Source: an uncultured Pelagibacteraceae bacterium (lineage in GTDB: Bacteria; Pseudomonadota; Alphaproteobacteria; Pelagibacterales; Pelagibacteraceae). From it: a stretch of 64,000 nucleotides of DNA. Positions 47,251 through 57,558 of this stretch are shown here, piece by piece. How positions within the stretch are numbered: the first letter of the stretch is position 1; every line of letters begins with the position of its first letter. The DNA lies in assembly GCA_902579105.1 (NCBI GenBank), contig CACHFM010000005.1:1-64000 (forward strand), in the 5' to 3' direction. Under the pieces are notes generated by a model. The model saw only the letters and a list, made by a program, of their open reading frames with translations, ran no database searches and was not told the origin of the DNA. The position numbers were made by a program, and so were the translations under genes.

Positions 47251-47981
47251 ATAAATATATGTTTTTTATAGCTAATTGGAAAATGTTTGGTGATTTAAGG
47301 ACTCTAAATTCATTAGATAATGTAATTAAATTTTCAAAAACTAATAAAAATAAATTTAAATTAATTTATTGTCCTCCAAATACTCTTATACGACCTATGT
47401 CAAAAAGACTTAAAAATTCTAATTTAGAAGTCGGAGCTCAAAACTGTCATGAAAATGATGATTATGGAGCTTTTACAGGTCAAGTAAATTCGAGAATGTT
47501 AAAAAATGTTGGAGCTAAATATGTAATCTTAGGTCATTCAGAAAATAGAAAAGCTGGCGAAAATGATAATTTGATTAATTTAAAAATTAAGAGTGCTATT
47601 AAAGTGGATTTGAAGGTAATTTTTTGTGTTGGTGAAACTTTAAAAGAAAAAAAAAATAAAAAAACTACTCAAGTTTTAAAAAAGCAAATTGAAAAAGGGT
47701 TACAATCAATTAAAAATAAATCAAAAATAATTATAGCCTACGAACCTGTTTGGTCTATTGGCACTGGATTAATTCCAAAATCAGAAGATTTAATAAAATC
47801 TGTTTTATTTATTAGAAGTAGATTTGGAAGAAAATCTCCAAAAATTTTATATGGTGGGTCAGTTAACAGTGACAATATTAATCAATTAAAAAATATTAAG
47901 TCTATAGATGGTTTTTTGATTGGTGGAGCTTCTCAAGATCCAAAAAAAATTATTGATATAATTAAAAAAACCTATATTTAA
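47244..47981 (+). CDS. tpiA: triosephosphate isomerase
   Basis: TpiA (245 residues) interconverts dihydroxyacetone phosphate and glyceraldehyde 3-phosphate. Signature parts are FIANWKMFGDL with the active-site Asn and Lys, ILGHSENRK with the electrophilic His (usually HSERR), IIAYEPVWSIGTG with the catalytic Glu, and LYGGSVNSDNI and DGFLIGGASQD for phosphate binding. It is divergent from the ppiD-like gene over 56 bases and is followed six bases later by secG. An internal Met six residues in is a less likely start. Confidence 0.95.
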   Translation: MTNKYMFFIANWKMFGDLRTLNSLDNVIKFSKTNKNKFKLIYCPPNTLIRPMSKRLKNSNLEVGAQNCHENDDYGAFTGQVNSRMLKNVGAKYVILGHSENRKAGENDNLINLKIKSAIKVDLKVIFCVGETLKEKKNKKTTQVLKKQIEKGLQSIKNKSKIIIAYEPVWSIGTGLIPKSEDLIKSVLFIRSRFGRKSPKILYGGSVNSDNINQLKNIKSIDGFLIGGASQDPKKIIDIIKKTYI

Positions 47982-47987
47982 GGCTCC

Positions 47988-48287
47988 ATGGAAAATGTAC
48001 TATTAGTTCTAAACATCATTATTGCTATTATTTTAGTTTTATTAATACTAATGCAAAAATCAGAAGGTGGAGCGTTGGGTATAGGAGTTTCACAAGAAAA
48101 TTTTATGCTTTCTAGAACTACTGGTAATTTTATGACAAAAGCAACTGCAATAGTTGCTGCGCTTTTTATTATTTGCAGTTTAGCCTTAACAATTTTATCA
48201 AGAAGTGAACTTACACCTACTAGCTCAGTATTGGACACTATTGAGGAAAAAACTGAGGATACACCTTCAGTTCCTGAAAATAATTAA
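47988..48287 (+). CDS. secG: preprotein translocase subunit SecG
   Basis: SecG (99 residues) is a small membrane partner of SecYE that assists protein export. Two membrane helices can be seen: about residues 3-22, followed by the conserved MQKSEGGALGIG cytoplasmic loop, and about 48-66. The C-terminal tail is acidic and Ser/Thr-rich. Position after tpiA and before pyrG is standard for alphaproteobacteria. Confidence 0.93.
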   Translation: MENVLLVLNIIIAIILVLLILMQKSEGGALGIGVSQENFMLSRTTGNFMTKATAIVAALFIICSLALTILSRSELTPTSSVLDTIEEKTEDTPSVPENN

Positions 48288-48333
48288 TTAAATTACTTTT
48301 CATTTCATTTTTTTTTAGCTATAAGATACTTCC

Positions 48334-49950
48334 ATGGCGCGATATATATTCGTTACTGGCGGCGTGGTTTCATCACTTGGAAAAGGTTTATCATCAGCTT
48401 CGTTGGGATATTTGTTAAGATCTCAAGGGTATAAAGTTAGATTAAGAAAAATGGATCCATATTTAAACGTTGATCCCGGAACAATGAGTCCATTTCAACA
48501 TGGTGAAGTTTTTGTTACAGATGATGGTGCTGAAACAGATTTAGATTTAGGTCATTATGAAAGATTTACAGATATATCTTCAAAACAATCAGACAATATA
48601 ACAACCGGACGTATATATAGTGATATAATTAAAAAAGAGAGAAGAGGGGGATATCTTGGCAAAACTGTTCAAGTGATACCTCACATTACTGACAGAATTA
48701 AAGAATTTATAAAAAAAGATATTTCAAATGAAGATTTTGTAATATGTGAAATTGGAGGAACAGTAGGAGATATTGAAAGTTTACCTTTCGTTGAAGCTAT
48801 CAGACAATTTTCAAATGAACATGGAAAGTCAAAAACTCTGTTTATTCATTTAACCTTTGTTCCCTTTTTGAAATCATCAGATGAAATAAAAACAAAACCA
48901 ACACAACATTCAGTGAAAGAATTGAGGAGCATCGGTATCCAACCTGATATAATTATCTGTAGATCACAACAGTCAATACCAATTGATCAAAGAAAAAAAA
49001 TATCTTTATTTTGCAATGTTCCAATTGATAATGTGATTGAAACAGTTGATGTAAGAACGATTTATGAAGCACCTATTAGTTTTTTTAATCAAAAACTAGA
49101 TAAACAAGTTTTAAAATATTTTAAACTAAAGTCTAAAAAAAGAGCAAATTTGATTCCATGGAAGAAAATAACAAAAATTACTTTAAATACAAAAAAGTCA
49201 ATCAGCATTGCAATTATAGGTAAATATGTAAATTTAAAGGATGCTTACAAATCTTTAGATGAAGCTTTAACACATGGTGGAATATCTAATAAAGTTAAAG
49301 TTAATTTAGTAAGGATAGAGTCAGATAAATTAAAAACTAATCAAATAAGAAAAAAGCTTAAGAATGTTTCAGGCTTATTGATCCCAGGAGGATTTGGTAA
49401 GAGGGGAACTGAAGGTAAAATTTCTGCAATTAAATATGCAAGAGAAAATAAAATACCGTTTCTTGGTATTTGTTTTGGTATGCAGATGGCAATTATTGAA
49501 TTTGCAAGAAATAAATTAAAAATTAAAAAAGCTGGATCAAGCGAATTAGATAAGAATTGTTATCCTGTTATAGGATTAATTAATGAATGGGATAAAAATG
49601 GAAAAATCATTAAAGGAACAGATAAAAATTTGGGTGGAACGATGAGATTAGGCTTATATGAGGCTAAATTAAGAAATAATTCTGCCATAAAAAAAATTTA
49701 TAAATCTAACTCAATCAAAGAAAGACATAGGCACAGGTATGAAGTTAACAACAATCTTAAAAATGAATTTGAAAAAAAAGGATTAATTTTTTCAGGAATG
49801 TCACCAGATAATAAATTACCGGAGATAATAGAACTTAAAAATCATCCATGGTTCATAGGAGTTCAATTTCATCCTGAATTTAAATCTAGACCTTTATCTC
49901 CTCATCCTTTATTCTCTTCATTTATCAAAGCAGCAAAAAACCGTAAATGA
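48334..49950 (+). CDS. pyrG: CTP synthase
   Basis: PyrG (538 residues) makes CTP from UTP, ATP and glutamine. The synthetase half begins [20 protein letters not shown] with the P-loop, then [20 protein letters not shown] and [20 protein letters not shown]. The glutaminase half has [16 protein letters not shown], the nucleophile Cys in [13 protein letters not shown], and the catalytic His-Glu in GVQFHPEF. Length is normal. Its TGA overlaps the kdsA ATG by four bases. Confidence 0.97.
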   Translation: MARYIFVTGGVVSSLGKGLSSASLGYLLRSQGYKVRLRKMDPYLNVDPGTMSPFQHGEVFVTDDGAETDLDLGHYERFTDISSKQSDNITTGRIYSDIIKKERRGGYLGKTVQVIPHITDRIKEFIKKDISNEDFVICEIGGTVGDIESLPFVEAIRQFSNEHGKSKTLFIHLTFVPFLKSSDEIKTKPTQHSVKELRSIGIQPDIIICRSQQSIPIDQRKKISLFCNVPIDNVIETVDVRTIYEAPISFFNQKLDKQVLKYFKLKSKKRANLIPWKKITKITLNTKKSISIAIIGKYVNLKDAYKSLDEALTHGGISNKVKVNLVRIESDKLKTNQIRKKLKNVSGLLIPGGFGKRGTEGKISAIKYARENKIPFLGICFGMQMAIIEFARNKLKIKKAGSSELDKNCYPVIGLINEWDKNGKIIKGTDKNLGGTMRLGLYEAKLRNNSAIKKIYKSNSIKERHRHRYEVNNNLKNEFEKKGLIFSGMSPDNKLPEIIELKNHPWFIGVQFHPEFKSRPLSPHPLFSSFIKAAKNRK

Positions 49951-50774
49951 ATAATTTTAAAGTTAATTGTGAAAATATAGAAATTTCAAACGATAATAAG
50001 ATATGTATTATCGCTGGGCCTTGTCAGCTAGAAACTGAGCAACATGCTATGGATATGGCTGGAAAAATAAAAGAAATTACAAAAAAATTTGGTCTTGATT
50101 TTATTTATAAAACTTCTTTTGACAAAGCTAATCGAACAAGCCTTAAAGGAAAAAGAGGAGCGGGGCTTGATACTTCACTGCCAGTATTTGATAAAATTAA
50201 AAAAGAATTGAATATTCCAATTTTAACTGACATTCATAATATCGAGCAATGCTCAATTATTGCTGATCATGTCGATGTAATACAAATTCCAGCATTTTTA
50301 TGTAGACAAACAGATTTATTAATCGCAGCTGCAAAAACTAATAAAATTATAAATGTAAAAAAAGGTCAATTTTTAGCTCCATGGGATATGGTTAATGTCA
50401 CTAAAAAAATTTCAGACTCTGGTAACAAAAACATTTTAGTAACTGAAAGAGGTGCAAGTTTTGGATATAATACTTTAGTATCTGATATGAGATCTTTGCC
50501 GATCATGGCAAAAAATGGTTATCCAGTAATTTTTGATGCCACACATTCTGTTCAACAACCAGGAGGTCAAGGCGAGTCATCTGGTGGACAAAGAGAATTT
50601 GTTGAATATTTAGCAAGAGCAGCTGTTGCTGTAGGTGTTGCCGGTGTTTTCATTGAAACTCATCAAGATCCAGATAACGCTCCTTCTGATGGCCCTAACA
50701 TGATTCCATTAGATAAATTAGAACATTTATTAAAACAGTTAACTGAGATAGATAGTTTAATTAAAAAAAAGTGA
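49947..50774 (+). CDS. kdsA: 3-deoxy-8-phosphooctulonate synthase
   Basis: KdsA (275 residues) condenses phosphoenolpyruvate with arabinose 5-phosphate to make Kdo 8-phosphate for the lipopolysaccharide inner core. Visible signatures: [71 protein letters not shown], and [16 protein letters not shown]. Placement between pyrG and eno is common in alphaproteobacteria. It supports the presence of Kdo-containing lipopolysaccharide, in line with the lpx genes in this window. The stop overlaps the eno start. Confidence 0.96.
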   Translation: MNNFKVNCENIEISNDNKICIIAGPCQLETEQHAMDMAGKIKEITKKFGLDFIYKTSFDKANRTSLKGKRGAGLDTSLPVFDKIKKELNIPILTDIHNIEQCSIIADHVDVIQIPAFLCRQTDLLIAAAKTNKIINVKKGQFLAPWDMVNVTKKISDSGNKNILVTERGASFGYNTLVSDMRSLPIMAKNGYPVIFDATHSVQQPGGQGESSGGQREFVEYLARAAVAVGVAGVFIETHQDPDNAPSDGPNMIPLDKLEHLLKQLTEIDSLIKKK

Positions 50775-52027
50775 GCAAAATTTTAAAAGTAAAAGCACGT
50801 CAAGTTTTTGACAGCAGAGGAAATCCAACTGTAGAAGCTGAAGTTTATGTAAAAAATATGAGTGCTTCTGCAATTTGTCCTTCAGGCGCTTCCACTGGAA
50901 CTTTTGAAGCTTTTGAAAAAAGAGATAAAAATAATAAAAGATATCTAGGAAAAAGTGTTTTAGGAGCCATCAATTTAGTTAACACTAAAATTTCAAAAAA
51001 ACTCAAAGGTCAAAATATTCATAATCAAGAAAGAATAGATTCAATATTAATTAATTTAGACGGCACACGCCAAAAGACAAATTTAGGAGCAAATGCAATG
51101 CTTGCAGTTTCTATGGCAGTTAAAAAACTTTCTGCAAAAGTGAAAAAATTACCGTTATATCGAACATTTTTAGTAAAAAATAATTTTCAATTACCTTATC
51201 CTTTAATGAATATTATTAATGGAGGAGCACATGCAAATAATGGTCTTAGAATACAAGAATTCATGATCAGACCTGATCGGGCAAAAAGTTTTGCCGAAGC
51301 TGTTAGAATTTGTTTCATTGTTATAAAGAATTTAAGTAAATTAATAAAAAATAGAGGGTTATCAACTTCTGTAGGTGATGAAGGTGGTTTTGCCCCTATG
51401 ATAAGTAGTAATAATGAAGCATTGGATTTAATTGTCTCTGCTATTAAGAAATCAGGATTTAATAATGGTAAAGATGTATCTATATGTCTTGATGTTGCAG
51501 CAAATGAATTATTAAAAAATAATAAATATTCAATTCATTCAAAAAAATATATTTCTGTAGATAAATCTATCAAGGAGTATAAAAAAATTATTAAAAAATA
51601 CAAAATTAAATCTATCGAAGATCCTTTTGCTGAAGATGATTGGATGGCATGGAATAAATTAATGAAGTCTGTAAATAAGATTCAAATAGTTGGAGATGAT
51701 TTGTATGTGACAAATCTTGAAAGATTAAAGAAGGGGTTCTTAAATATTTCATCAAATTCAATTTTGATTAAATTAAATCAAATCGGCACGGTTTCTGAAA
51801 CTTTAGATGTTATTAAGTTCGCGCAAACAATAGGTTATAAAACAATCATATCTCATAGATCAGGTGATAGTGAAGATACTTTTATTGCTGACTTAGCTGT
51901 AGGAACAAATTCTAATCAAATTAAAACTGGATCGTTAGCAAGATCTGAAAGAGTTGCTAAATATAACCAATTAATTAGAATAGAAGAAGAGCTTGGAAAA
52001 AAAACGAAGATGAATAAAGTCAATTAA
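50771..52027 (+). CDS. eno: enolase
   Basis: Enolase (418 residues) converts 2-phosphoglycerate to phosphoenolpyruvate in glycolysis or gluconeogenesis. The start is a GTG overlapping the kdsA stop (GTGA). Motifs include [19 protein letters not shown], the loop [43 protein letters not shown], the metal ligand region [27 protein letters not shown] with the catalytic Lys, and [18 protein letters not shown]. The [11 protein letters not shown] stretch differs slightly from the common NGGAHADN form. It shares one base with ftsB. Confidence 0.95.
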   Translation: MSKILKVKARQVFDSRGNPTVEAEVYVKNMSASAICPSGASTGTFEAFEKRDKNNKRYLGKSVLGAINLVNTKISKKLKGQNIHNQERIDSILINLDGTRQKTNLGANAMLAVSMAVKKLSAKVKKLPLYRTFLVKNNFQLPYPLMNIINGGAHANNGLRIQEFMIRPDRAKSFAEAVRICFIVIKNLSKLIKNRGLSTSVGDEGGFAPMISSNNEALDLIVSAIKKSGFNNGKDVSICLDVAANELLKNNKYSIHSKKYISVDKSIKEYKKIIKKYKIKSIEDPFAEDDWMAWNKLMKSVNKIQIVGDDLYVTNLERLKKGFLNISSNSILIKLNQIGTVSETLDVIKFAQTIGYKTIISHRSGDSEDTFIADLAVGTNSNQIKTGSLARSERVAKYNQLIRIEEELGKKTKMNKVN

Positions 52028-52329
52028 TGTTTAGATTAATAAAAAGAAATTATTTTTTATTAATATCTGTATTTTTTATTTTATATTTTGGTTTTAATCT
52101 TGTGTCTGGAGAAAGAGGTCTTTTTTCATATATTGAGAAAAAAGAACTTTTGTACAGCTTGAAAAAAGAAAAATTGTCCTTAACTAGCAAAATAGAAGAT
52201 ATGGATCATAAAAATTCATTATTAAGTACCAATGTAGATCTTGATTATATAGAGACCTTAATAAGAGAAAGATTTTTATTTGGTAAAAAAGATGAGACAA
52301 TCTATATAATTAAAACAGATGAAAAATAA
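52027..52329 (+). CDS. ftsB: septum formation initiator, FtsB/DivIC family
   Basis: This is a short bitopic membrane protein (100 residues): one membrane helix at about 9-26 ([20 protein letters not shown]), then a coiled coil rich in Lys, Glu and Leu (about 37-65), then [20 protein letters not shown], which is typical of FtsB-type divisome proteins. It probably links FtsL and FtsQ at the septum. The position after eno supports the call. The end overlaps the lipA start by eleven bases. Confidence 0.88.
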   Translation: MFRLIKRNYFLLISVFFILYFGFNLVSGERGLFSYIEKKELLYSLKKEKLSLTSKIEDMDHKNSLLSTNVDLDYIETLIRERFLFGKKDETIYIIKTDEK

Positions 52330-53245
52330 AATTAGACACCCTGAAAAAGTAAATAAACCAATTAATCCAATTAAAAAAAAACCTGATTGGATAAGATCTA
52401 AATTATTAAATAGTAAAGAATTTTTTTTAACTAAAACAGTAGTTAATCAAAATAATTTAGTAACAGTTTGTCAGGAAGCTAATTGCCCAAATATCACAGA
52501 ATGTTGGAGTAAGAGACATGCAACTTTTATGATTATGGGCGATACTTGTACCAGAGCATGTGCATTTTGTGATGTAAAAACTGGCAAACCAGAAAACTTA
52601 GATCCATTTGAACCTTATAAAATCTCAAAAGCTGTTAGTAAATTAAACCTAAAACATGTTGTTATTACATCTGTAGATAGAGATGATCTAGATGATGGAG
52701 GATCAAATCATTTTTATGATGTAATCACAGCAATAAGAAAAAAAAATCCAAAAACATCAATTGAGGTTTTAACGCCAGATTTTTTAAGAAAAGGTGATGC
52801 ATATAAAAAGATTTTAGAAGCCGACCTAGATGTTTTTAATCATAATATTGAAACGGTACCAAGTCTTTATCTTAAGGTTAGACCAGGCGCTAGATATTTT
52901 GGTTCTTTAGAGCTTTTAAAAAATGTAAAAAAAATTAATAAAAAGATTTTTACTAAATCTGGTCTTATGGTAGGCCTTGGTGAAAATAAAAATGAATTAA
53001 TTCAGGTGATGGATGACTTAAGATCTGCAGAAGTTGATTTTTTAACTATTGGACAATATTTACAACCTTCAGTAAAACATCATCCTTTGAGTAGATATTA
53101 TTATCCAGATGAATTTGAAGATTTAAAAAATATTGCTAAATCAAAAGGTTTTCTTTTAGTTTCATCTACACCACTAACAAGATCATCTTATCATGCGGAT
53201 GAAGATTTTGATAAACTTAAAAAAAATAGATTAAAAAATAATTAA
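52319..53245 (+). CDS. lipA: lipoyl synthase
   Basis: LipA (308 residues) inserts two sulfurs into octanoyl groups on lipoyl domains. It is a radical SAM enzyme: [15 protein letters not shown] carries the Cx3Cx2C cluster, and the auxiliary cluster is in [12 protein letters not shown]. The region [20 protein letters not shown] and the end with [16 protein letters not shown] holding the Ser ligand are typical. The usual pdhABC-lpd genes between ftsB and lipA in other alphaproteobacteria are absent here. It overlaps ftsB and shares one base with the next gene. Confidence 0.96.
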   Translation: MKNKIRHPEKVNKPINPIKKKPDWIRSKLLNSKEFFLTKTVVNQNNLVTVCQEANCPNITECWSKRHATFMIMGDTCTRACAFCDVKTGKPENLDPFEPYKISKAVSKLNLKHVVITSVDRDDLDDGGSNHFYDVITAIRKKNPKTSIEVLTPDFLRKGDAYKKILEADLDVFNHNIETVPSLYLKVRPGARYFGSLELLKNVKKINKKIFTKSGLMVGLGENKNELIQVMDDLRSAEVDFLTIGQYLQPSVKHHPLSRYYYPDEFEDLKNIAKSKGFLLVSSTPLTRSSYHADEDFDKLKKNRLKNN

Positions 53246-53697
53246 TGCCCAAAGCATCAGTTAAGAGATTAATTGATAATAGAAAAGACAAACTTGTTGA
53301 GTTTGTTTTAGATATTGAAAAATATCCTGAATTTATTCCATTTTGTATAAATTCTAAAATTCATGAAAGAAAAGATGATGGTGAAATTATTAATATAATT
53401 GCAGATCTGACCATAGGAAAGGGACCATTTAAAGATACTTTTAAAAGCGATGTTAAATTTAATAAAAAAAATGATCATATACATGTTTTAAATATTGAAG
53501 GACCTTTAAATTATATGGAGAATAACTGGAAATTTGTTGAAAAAGGAAATTCGTTGGACGGTTATAAAACTGAAATTTTTTTTGATATTGACTTTGAATT
53601 AAAAAATAAATTTTTAAATATTTTAATGACCAAATCTTTTCAATACGGTTTAGAAAAAATAGCAGATGCGTTTCAAAAAAGAGCTGAAAGTCTCTAA
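53245..53697 (+). CDS. START/polyketide-cyclase-like protein, RatA/COQ10 family
   Basis: The 150-residue protein fits the RatA/COQ10 family of small lipid-binding START-fold proteins. The N-terminal strand and helix VLDIEKYPEFIPFCINSKIH, then ADLTIGKGPFKDTFKSDVKF, then EGPLNYMENNWKFVEKGN, and the long C-terminal helix ending YGLEKIADAFQKRAESL are typical. In mitochondria COQ10 binds ubiquinone; in bacteria the role is less clear, and the toxin name RatA comes from E. coli. The position after lipA is conserved in alphaproteobacteria. A quinone-linked role is my inference. The end overlaps cinA tail to tail by four bases. Confidence 0.85.
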   Translation: MPKASVKRLIDNRKDKLVEFVLDIEKYPEFIPFCINSKIHERKDDGEIINIIADLTIGKGPFKDTFKSDVKFNKKNDHIHVLNIEGPLNYMENNWKFVEKGNSLDGYKTEIFFDIDFELKNKFLNILMTKSFQYGLEKIADAFQKRAESL

Positions 53698-54164
53698 ATC
53701 ACATCTAAGATCATTTTTAGTGCTTGATTTACAGTAGATTTTTGAATTGAGCCTCTACTTTTATTTTTAAAAATATTTTTTTTAACAATTATTTTATTTG
53801 CTTTTTTAATTCCAATGTAAACTAGACCAACTGGTTTTTTTTTGGATCCACCATTTGGGCCTGCAATTCCTGTAATTGATACAGCTATATTTGTTTTACT
53901 AATTTTATTCAGATTTTTAACCATAGACAAACATGTTTCATAACTTACAGCTCCATGCTTCAATATTATTTTTTTAGGTACTTTAAGAAGTTTTATTTTA
54001 GCTTGATTTGAATAAGTTACTAAACCAATTGTAAAAACTTTAGATGATCCACTTATTGAAGTAATAGTGCTGGCTAGTAAACCACCAGTGCAAGATTCTG
54101 CAAATGATATATTTAACCTTTTTTTACTGAGTAATTTTACAACTTTATATGAAATTTTTATCAC
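53694..54164 (-). CDS. cinA: CinA-family nicotinamide-nucleotide amidohydrolase (PncC domain)
   Basis: This 156-residue protein is only the C-terminal (PncC) domain of CinA, which deamidates nicotinamide mononucleotide in NAD recycling. Motifs: ISFAESCTGGLLASTITSIS with the catalytic Ser, VTYSNQAKIKLL, GAVSYETCLSMV, and VSITGIAGPNGGSKKKPVG. The best start is a GTG at 54164 overlapping the pgpA stop (GTGA). A longer open frame reaches 54218, but its Cys-rich beginning is the out-of-frame pgpA end. Confidence 0.91.
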   Translation of the reverse strand: MIKISYKVVKLLSKKRLNISFAESCTGGLLASTITSISGSSKVFTIGLVTYSNQAKIKLLKVPKKIILKHGAVSYETCLSMVKNLNKISKTNIAVSITGIAGPNGGSKKKPVGLVYIGIKKANKIIVKKNIFKNKSRGSIQKSTVNQALKMILDVI

Positions 54165-54652
54165 GATGTAATTACCATATATAAAACAAGTACAGCAACT
54201 ACATATAGCCCAGCACACACATCATCCATTATAACACCAAAGCTGTTCTTAAAGTTTTTATCATAATAGCTGACAGGATAAGGTTTTGTGATATCAAAAA
54301 TTCTAAACAGTATGAACATTATAAAATAAAAAGTTAATACCTGACTAGTTTCTCTTGACCCTTCATGCGCAATTTCATAAAGGCAAATAGGAATTGATTG
54401 TCCAATAAATTCATCAATAACCACTTCTTTTGGATCTTTATTTTCTAGATCCTGTGTAAATATATTAACTGCATAAAGGGAGACTAAAAATATAATTATA
54501 ATTCCAATTAAAACAGTATTTGGTGATAAATTTAATATATGAAATAATAAAAATAAAAATATAGTTGTTACAAGAGAAGCATAACTACCTGGTATTTTTT
54601 TTAATTTTCCAATTCCAAATAATGTAACAAACAAAAAATTTATTTTACTCAT
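54161..54652 (-). CDS. pgpA: phosphatidylglycerophosphatase A
   Basis: PgpA (163 residues) dephosphorylates phosphatidylglycerol phosphate in phospholipid synthesis. The family pattern is visible: FGIGKLKKIPGSYASLVTTI, then VIDEFIGQSIP with the conserved acidic pair, then ILFRIFDITKPYPVSYYDKN, and GVIMDDVCAGLYVVAVL. Four membrane segments are predicted. It overlaps ispDF by eight bases and cinA by four. Confidence 0.94.
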   Translation of the reverse strand: MSKINFLFVTLFGIGKLKKIPGSYASLVTTIFLFLLFHILNLSPNTVLIGIIIIFLVSLYAVNIFTQDLENKDPKEVVIDEFIGQSIPICLYEIAHEGSRETSQVLTFYFIMFILFRIFDITKPYPVSYYDKNFKNSFGVIMDDVCAGLYVVAVLVLYMVITS

Positions 54653-55751
54653 ATCGATTTATTGAAACTATTGTTTCGCAAGCAATAGCATTTTCATTAC
54701 CTATTAATCCTAATTTTTCTACCGTTTTTCCTTTAATGTTTATGATACTTTTATCTATACTCATTAATTTTGACAAAGAATTTAAAATTTTATTTCTATA
54801 TATTGAGATTTTTGGCTTTTCACAAATTAAATTAATATCTAAGTTGTTGATATAAAATTTATTCTTTTCAAGAATTGAAATTATAGGAATTAACATTTTT
54901 GGTGATCTTATATTTTTAAATTTATTTTTATTACTAGGAAAGTATGATCCAATATCCTTTTTTCTCATAGCACCCAATAACGCATCAATTATTGAATGTA
55001 TTATAACATCGCCATCTGAATGACCTTTAAGACCTGAATGAAACGGAATTTTAACTCCACCTAGATATAGTTTTTTACTTTTTATCAACCTATGAATATC
55101 AAAACCAATACCAAAATATGTTTTATTTTGATTAATGTCTTCTTTAAAAGTAATTTTATTATTAGAATTTTCACCTCTAATAAATTTAATTTCTAAATTA
55201 TTTTTTATAAACAAGGATGCTTCATCTTGAATTTTATTTTTTTCATTGATTGATAGACTATAGAGATTCTTAAATTTAAATGCCTGAGGTGTTTGAGTTA
55301 AAAAAGAATTATTTTTATCTAAATTATATAATTTATTTTTTATTTTATATTTGATTGCATCTTTTGACAAAATAACAGGAATTACAGCTTTATTTTTTTT
55401 TAAAGAATTAACTAAATTTTTTAAAAGTTTAATACTAAAATTAGGTCTAGCTGCATCATGAATTAATACATTATTAGGTTTGAATTTTTTAATAAATTTA
55501 AGAGCTAATAGCGAAGAGTCTGATCTTTCTTTACCGCCATTAATAATTAAAATATTATTAGGTAAATTTATTTTTATTTGTTTCCTACTTTTGACAACTA
55601 AAATAATTTTTTTAAAAAGTTTTGAGTCCAGCGCTTTTTCTATTGAATGCTCAAAAAGAGCTTTATTTTTATAGTTAATAAACTGCTTTGGCTTAGAAGA
55701 ATTAAATCTTTTGCTTTGTCCGGAGGCAAGTATTATAAAATAATTATTCAT
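54645..55751 (-). CDS. ispDF: bifunctional IspD/IspF (MEP pathway)
   Basis: This single 368-residue protein covers two steps of the MEP isoprenoid pathway. The N-terminal cytidylyltransferase (IspD, about 1-210) has ILASGQSKRFNSSKPKQFIN, VLIHDAARPNFS and TQTPQAFKF. The C-terminal cyclodiphosphate synthase (IspF, about 212-368) has GIGFDIHRLI with metal ligands Asp and His, GLKGHSDGDVIIHSIIDALL, and IVSINRYE at the end. The fusion is usual in alphaproteobacteria. Only 25 bases separate its start from the divergent ntrY. Confidence 0.96.
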   Translation of the reverse strand: MNNYFIILASGQSKRFNSSKPKQFINYKNKALFEHSIEKALDSKLFKKIILVVKSRKQIKINLPNNILIINGGKERSDSSLLALKFIKKFKPNNVLIHDAARPNFSIKLLKNLVNSLKKNKAVIPVILSKDAIKYKIKNKLYNLDKNNSFLTQTPQAFKFKNLYSLSINEKNKIQDEASLFIKNNLEIKFIRGENSNNKITFKEDINQNKTYFGIGFDIHRLIKSKKLYLGGVKIPFHSGLKGHSDGDVIIHSIIDALLGAMRKKDIGSYFPSNKNKFKNIRSPKMLIPIISILEKNKFYINNLDINLICEKPKISIYRNKILNSLSKLMSIDKSIINIKGKTVEKLGLIGNENAIACETIVSINRYE

Positions 55752-55776
55752 TTAATATTGTGATTATTAATTTAAT

Positions 55777-57558
55777 ATGTTCGAATTCATCAAAAAAAAT
55801 ATATATCTAATATTATTATTTTTTATCACATTATCGATAGGTTTTTTAACTTTTTTAACTTTTATTGATAAAGGTTATATTGAATTATCTGATAGAAATT
55901 TACAATATTTATTAATTTTAAACATAATACTTTTATTTTTACTTTTTATTTTTATATTTTTTGAAATCAAAAAAACTATAAAGAATGATATCGATCGAGA
56001 TGGTTTAAAATCAAATAAAAAATATATTACATACTTTGCTTTATTTACATTTATCCCATCACTATTAATTTCTATATTTTCACTATTTTTATTTTCTTTT
56101 GCTTTAGAAAAATATTTTGACAAAAAGGTAACAACAGTTGTTAATAATTCATACGAACTTGCAAAGGATTATGTCGAAGAAGTAAGAAATAAAATTCAGT
56201 CTGAAATAATTCTTATCGCATTTGATACAAATAAAAGTAAAAAGTTTTTAAACGATAATGTTAATGAATATAAAAGATTTTTAAATACTCAAAAACTTAT
56301 TAGAGGTGTTGATGAAATACATATTATAGATATAAAAAAAAAATTGTTATTTTCGACACTTGATGCCGATCAGCCATATACACCACCTGTAGATGAAGCA
56401 TTAAATTTAGTTTTAGAAGATGACAGACCTTTAAAAATTATAAATGCTTTTGAAAATAAATCTGCTGCTATAATGCGTTTACAAAATTTTCAAGATAGAT
56501 TTCTTTATGTTGTAAAATATTTAGACAAAGATATTTCCAAATATCTTACTGAATCACAAGAAGCAATTAATTTTTATTATACCGTTGAAGAAAAAAGCAC
56601 AGGTATAAAAATTTCGTTTGCAATAATTTATATAATTATTGTTTCATTGCTTTTATTTATTTCTATATCAATTGCTATTAGATTCTCTTCTAGATTTTTT
56701 AGATCAATTAATAATCTTATTTCTGCATCAACCTCAATTGGTAAAGGTAACTTTGATGCTAAAGTTCCAGAGGTAAAAACAGATAAAGATTTAGAGATTT
56801 TAAATAAAAACTTTAATCTTATGATTGACAGATTAAGAGTACAACAAGAAAAATTAATTATTAATGAAAGACATGAGGCTTGGGGAAGCTTAGCTAGAAA
56901 ATTAGCCCATGAAATAAAAAATCCATTGACACCTATACAATTAACAATAGATAGATTAAAAACAAAATATTCTAATCAACTTAATAAAACTGATCAAACT
57001 AATTTTAAGGATAATTTAATAATTATAAATAATCAAATTAAGCAAATTGAAAAATTGGTAAATGAATTTTCTGATTTTGCAAGAATGCCAAAACCAGTTC
57101 TTCAAAAAAATGATATTGTTGTATTATTAAAAGAAAACATCAAGCTATTAAAAGAGCTAGATAACACAATTAAAATAGATCTTTTAAATAATCAAAATAA
57201 AATAATTCTAAATAGTGACAAAGAACAGTTAAGTAGAGTTTTTTTTAATTTAATAAAAAATTCAATAGAAAGCATTCATCAAAAAGCTGAAAAAGACACT
57301 AATAACAATGAAAAAATAACTATTGAAGTGAAAGATTATGATGATCATATAAATCTTATAATAACTGATACTGGAGTTGGATTTAAAAATTTGAAAATAA
57401 ATATTAAGGATATTTTAAATCCATATTTTACAACAAAAAAAAATGGCACTGGATTGGGATTATCGATAGTAAATAAAATTATAAATGATCATAATGGTAA
57501 TATTGAATTTATTTCAATTGAAAATGGTGCAAAAATATCAATTATGTTTTTAAAATAA
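55777..57558 (+). CDS. ntrY: sensor histidine kinase NtrY, PAS-less form
   Basis: NtrY is the membrane kinase partner of NtrX. The 593 residues have about three N-terminal membrane helices, a periplasmic domain (about 115-275), a further helix (about 280-305), and a HAMP region (about 305-355). The phosphoacceptor is His378 in LARKLAHEIKNPLTPIQLTI. The ATPase domain has the N box FFNLIKNSIES, then ITDTGVGFK, then GTGLGLSIVNKII. In most alphaproteobacteria NtrY is longer and has a PAS domain between HAMP and the His box; here about 70 residues lead straight on, so the PAS domain is missing. It shares one base with ntrX. Possible inputs are redox or nitrogen status. Confidence 0.92.
   Translation: MFEFIKKNIYLILLFFITLSIGFLTFLTFIDKGYIELSDRNLQYLLILNIILLFLLFIFIFFEIKKTIKNDIDRDGLKSNKKYITYFALFTFIPSLLISIFSLFLFSFALEKYFDKKVTTVVNNSYELAKDYVEEVRNKIQSEIILIAFDTNKSKKFLNDNVNEYKRFLNTQKLIRGVDEIHIIDIKKKLLFSTLDADQPYTPPVDEALNLVLEDDRPLKIINAFENKSAAIMRLQNFQDRFLYVVKYLDKDISKYLTESQEAINFYYTVEEKSTGIKISFAIIYIIIVSLLLFISISIAIRFSSRFFRSINNLISASTSIGKGNFDAKVPEVKTDKDLEILNKNFNLMIDRLRVQQEKLIINERHEAWGSLARKLAHEIKNPLTPIQLTIDRLKTKYSNQLNKTDQTNFKDNLIIINNQIKQIEKLVNEFSDFARMPKPVLQKNDIVVLLKENIKLLKELDNTIKIDLLNNQNKIILNSDKEQLSRVFFNLIKNSIESIHQKAEKDTNNNEKITIEVKDYDDHINLIITDTGVGFKNLKINIKDILNPYFTTKKNGTGLGLSIVNKIINDHNGNIEFISIENGAKISIMFLK

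Noticed and set aside
54165..54218. Longer cinA start with a Cys-rich N-terminus
   Set aside because: Those 18 codons are the out-of-frame end of pgpA; the GTG at 54164 gives the normal PncC domain start and a GTGA overlap.
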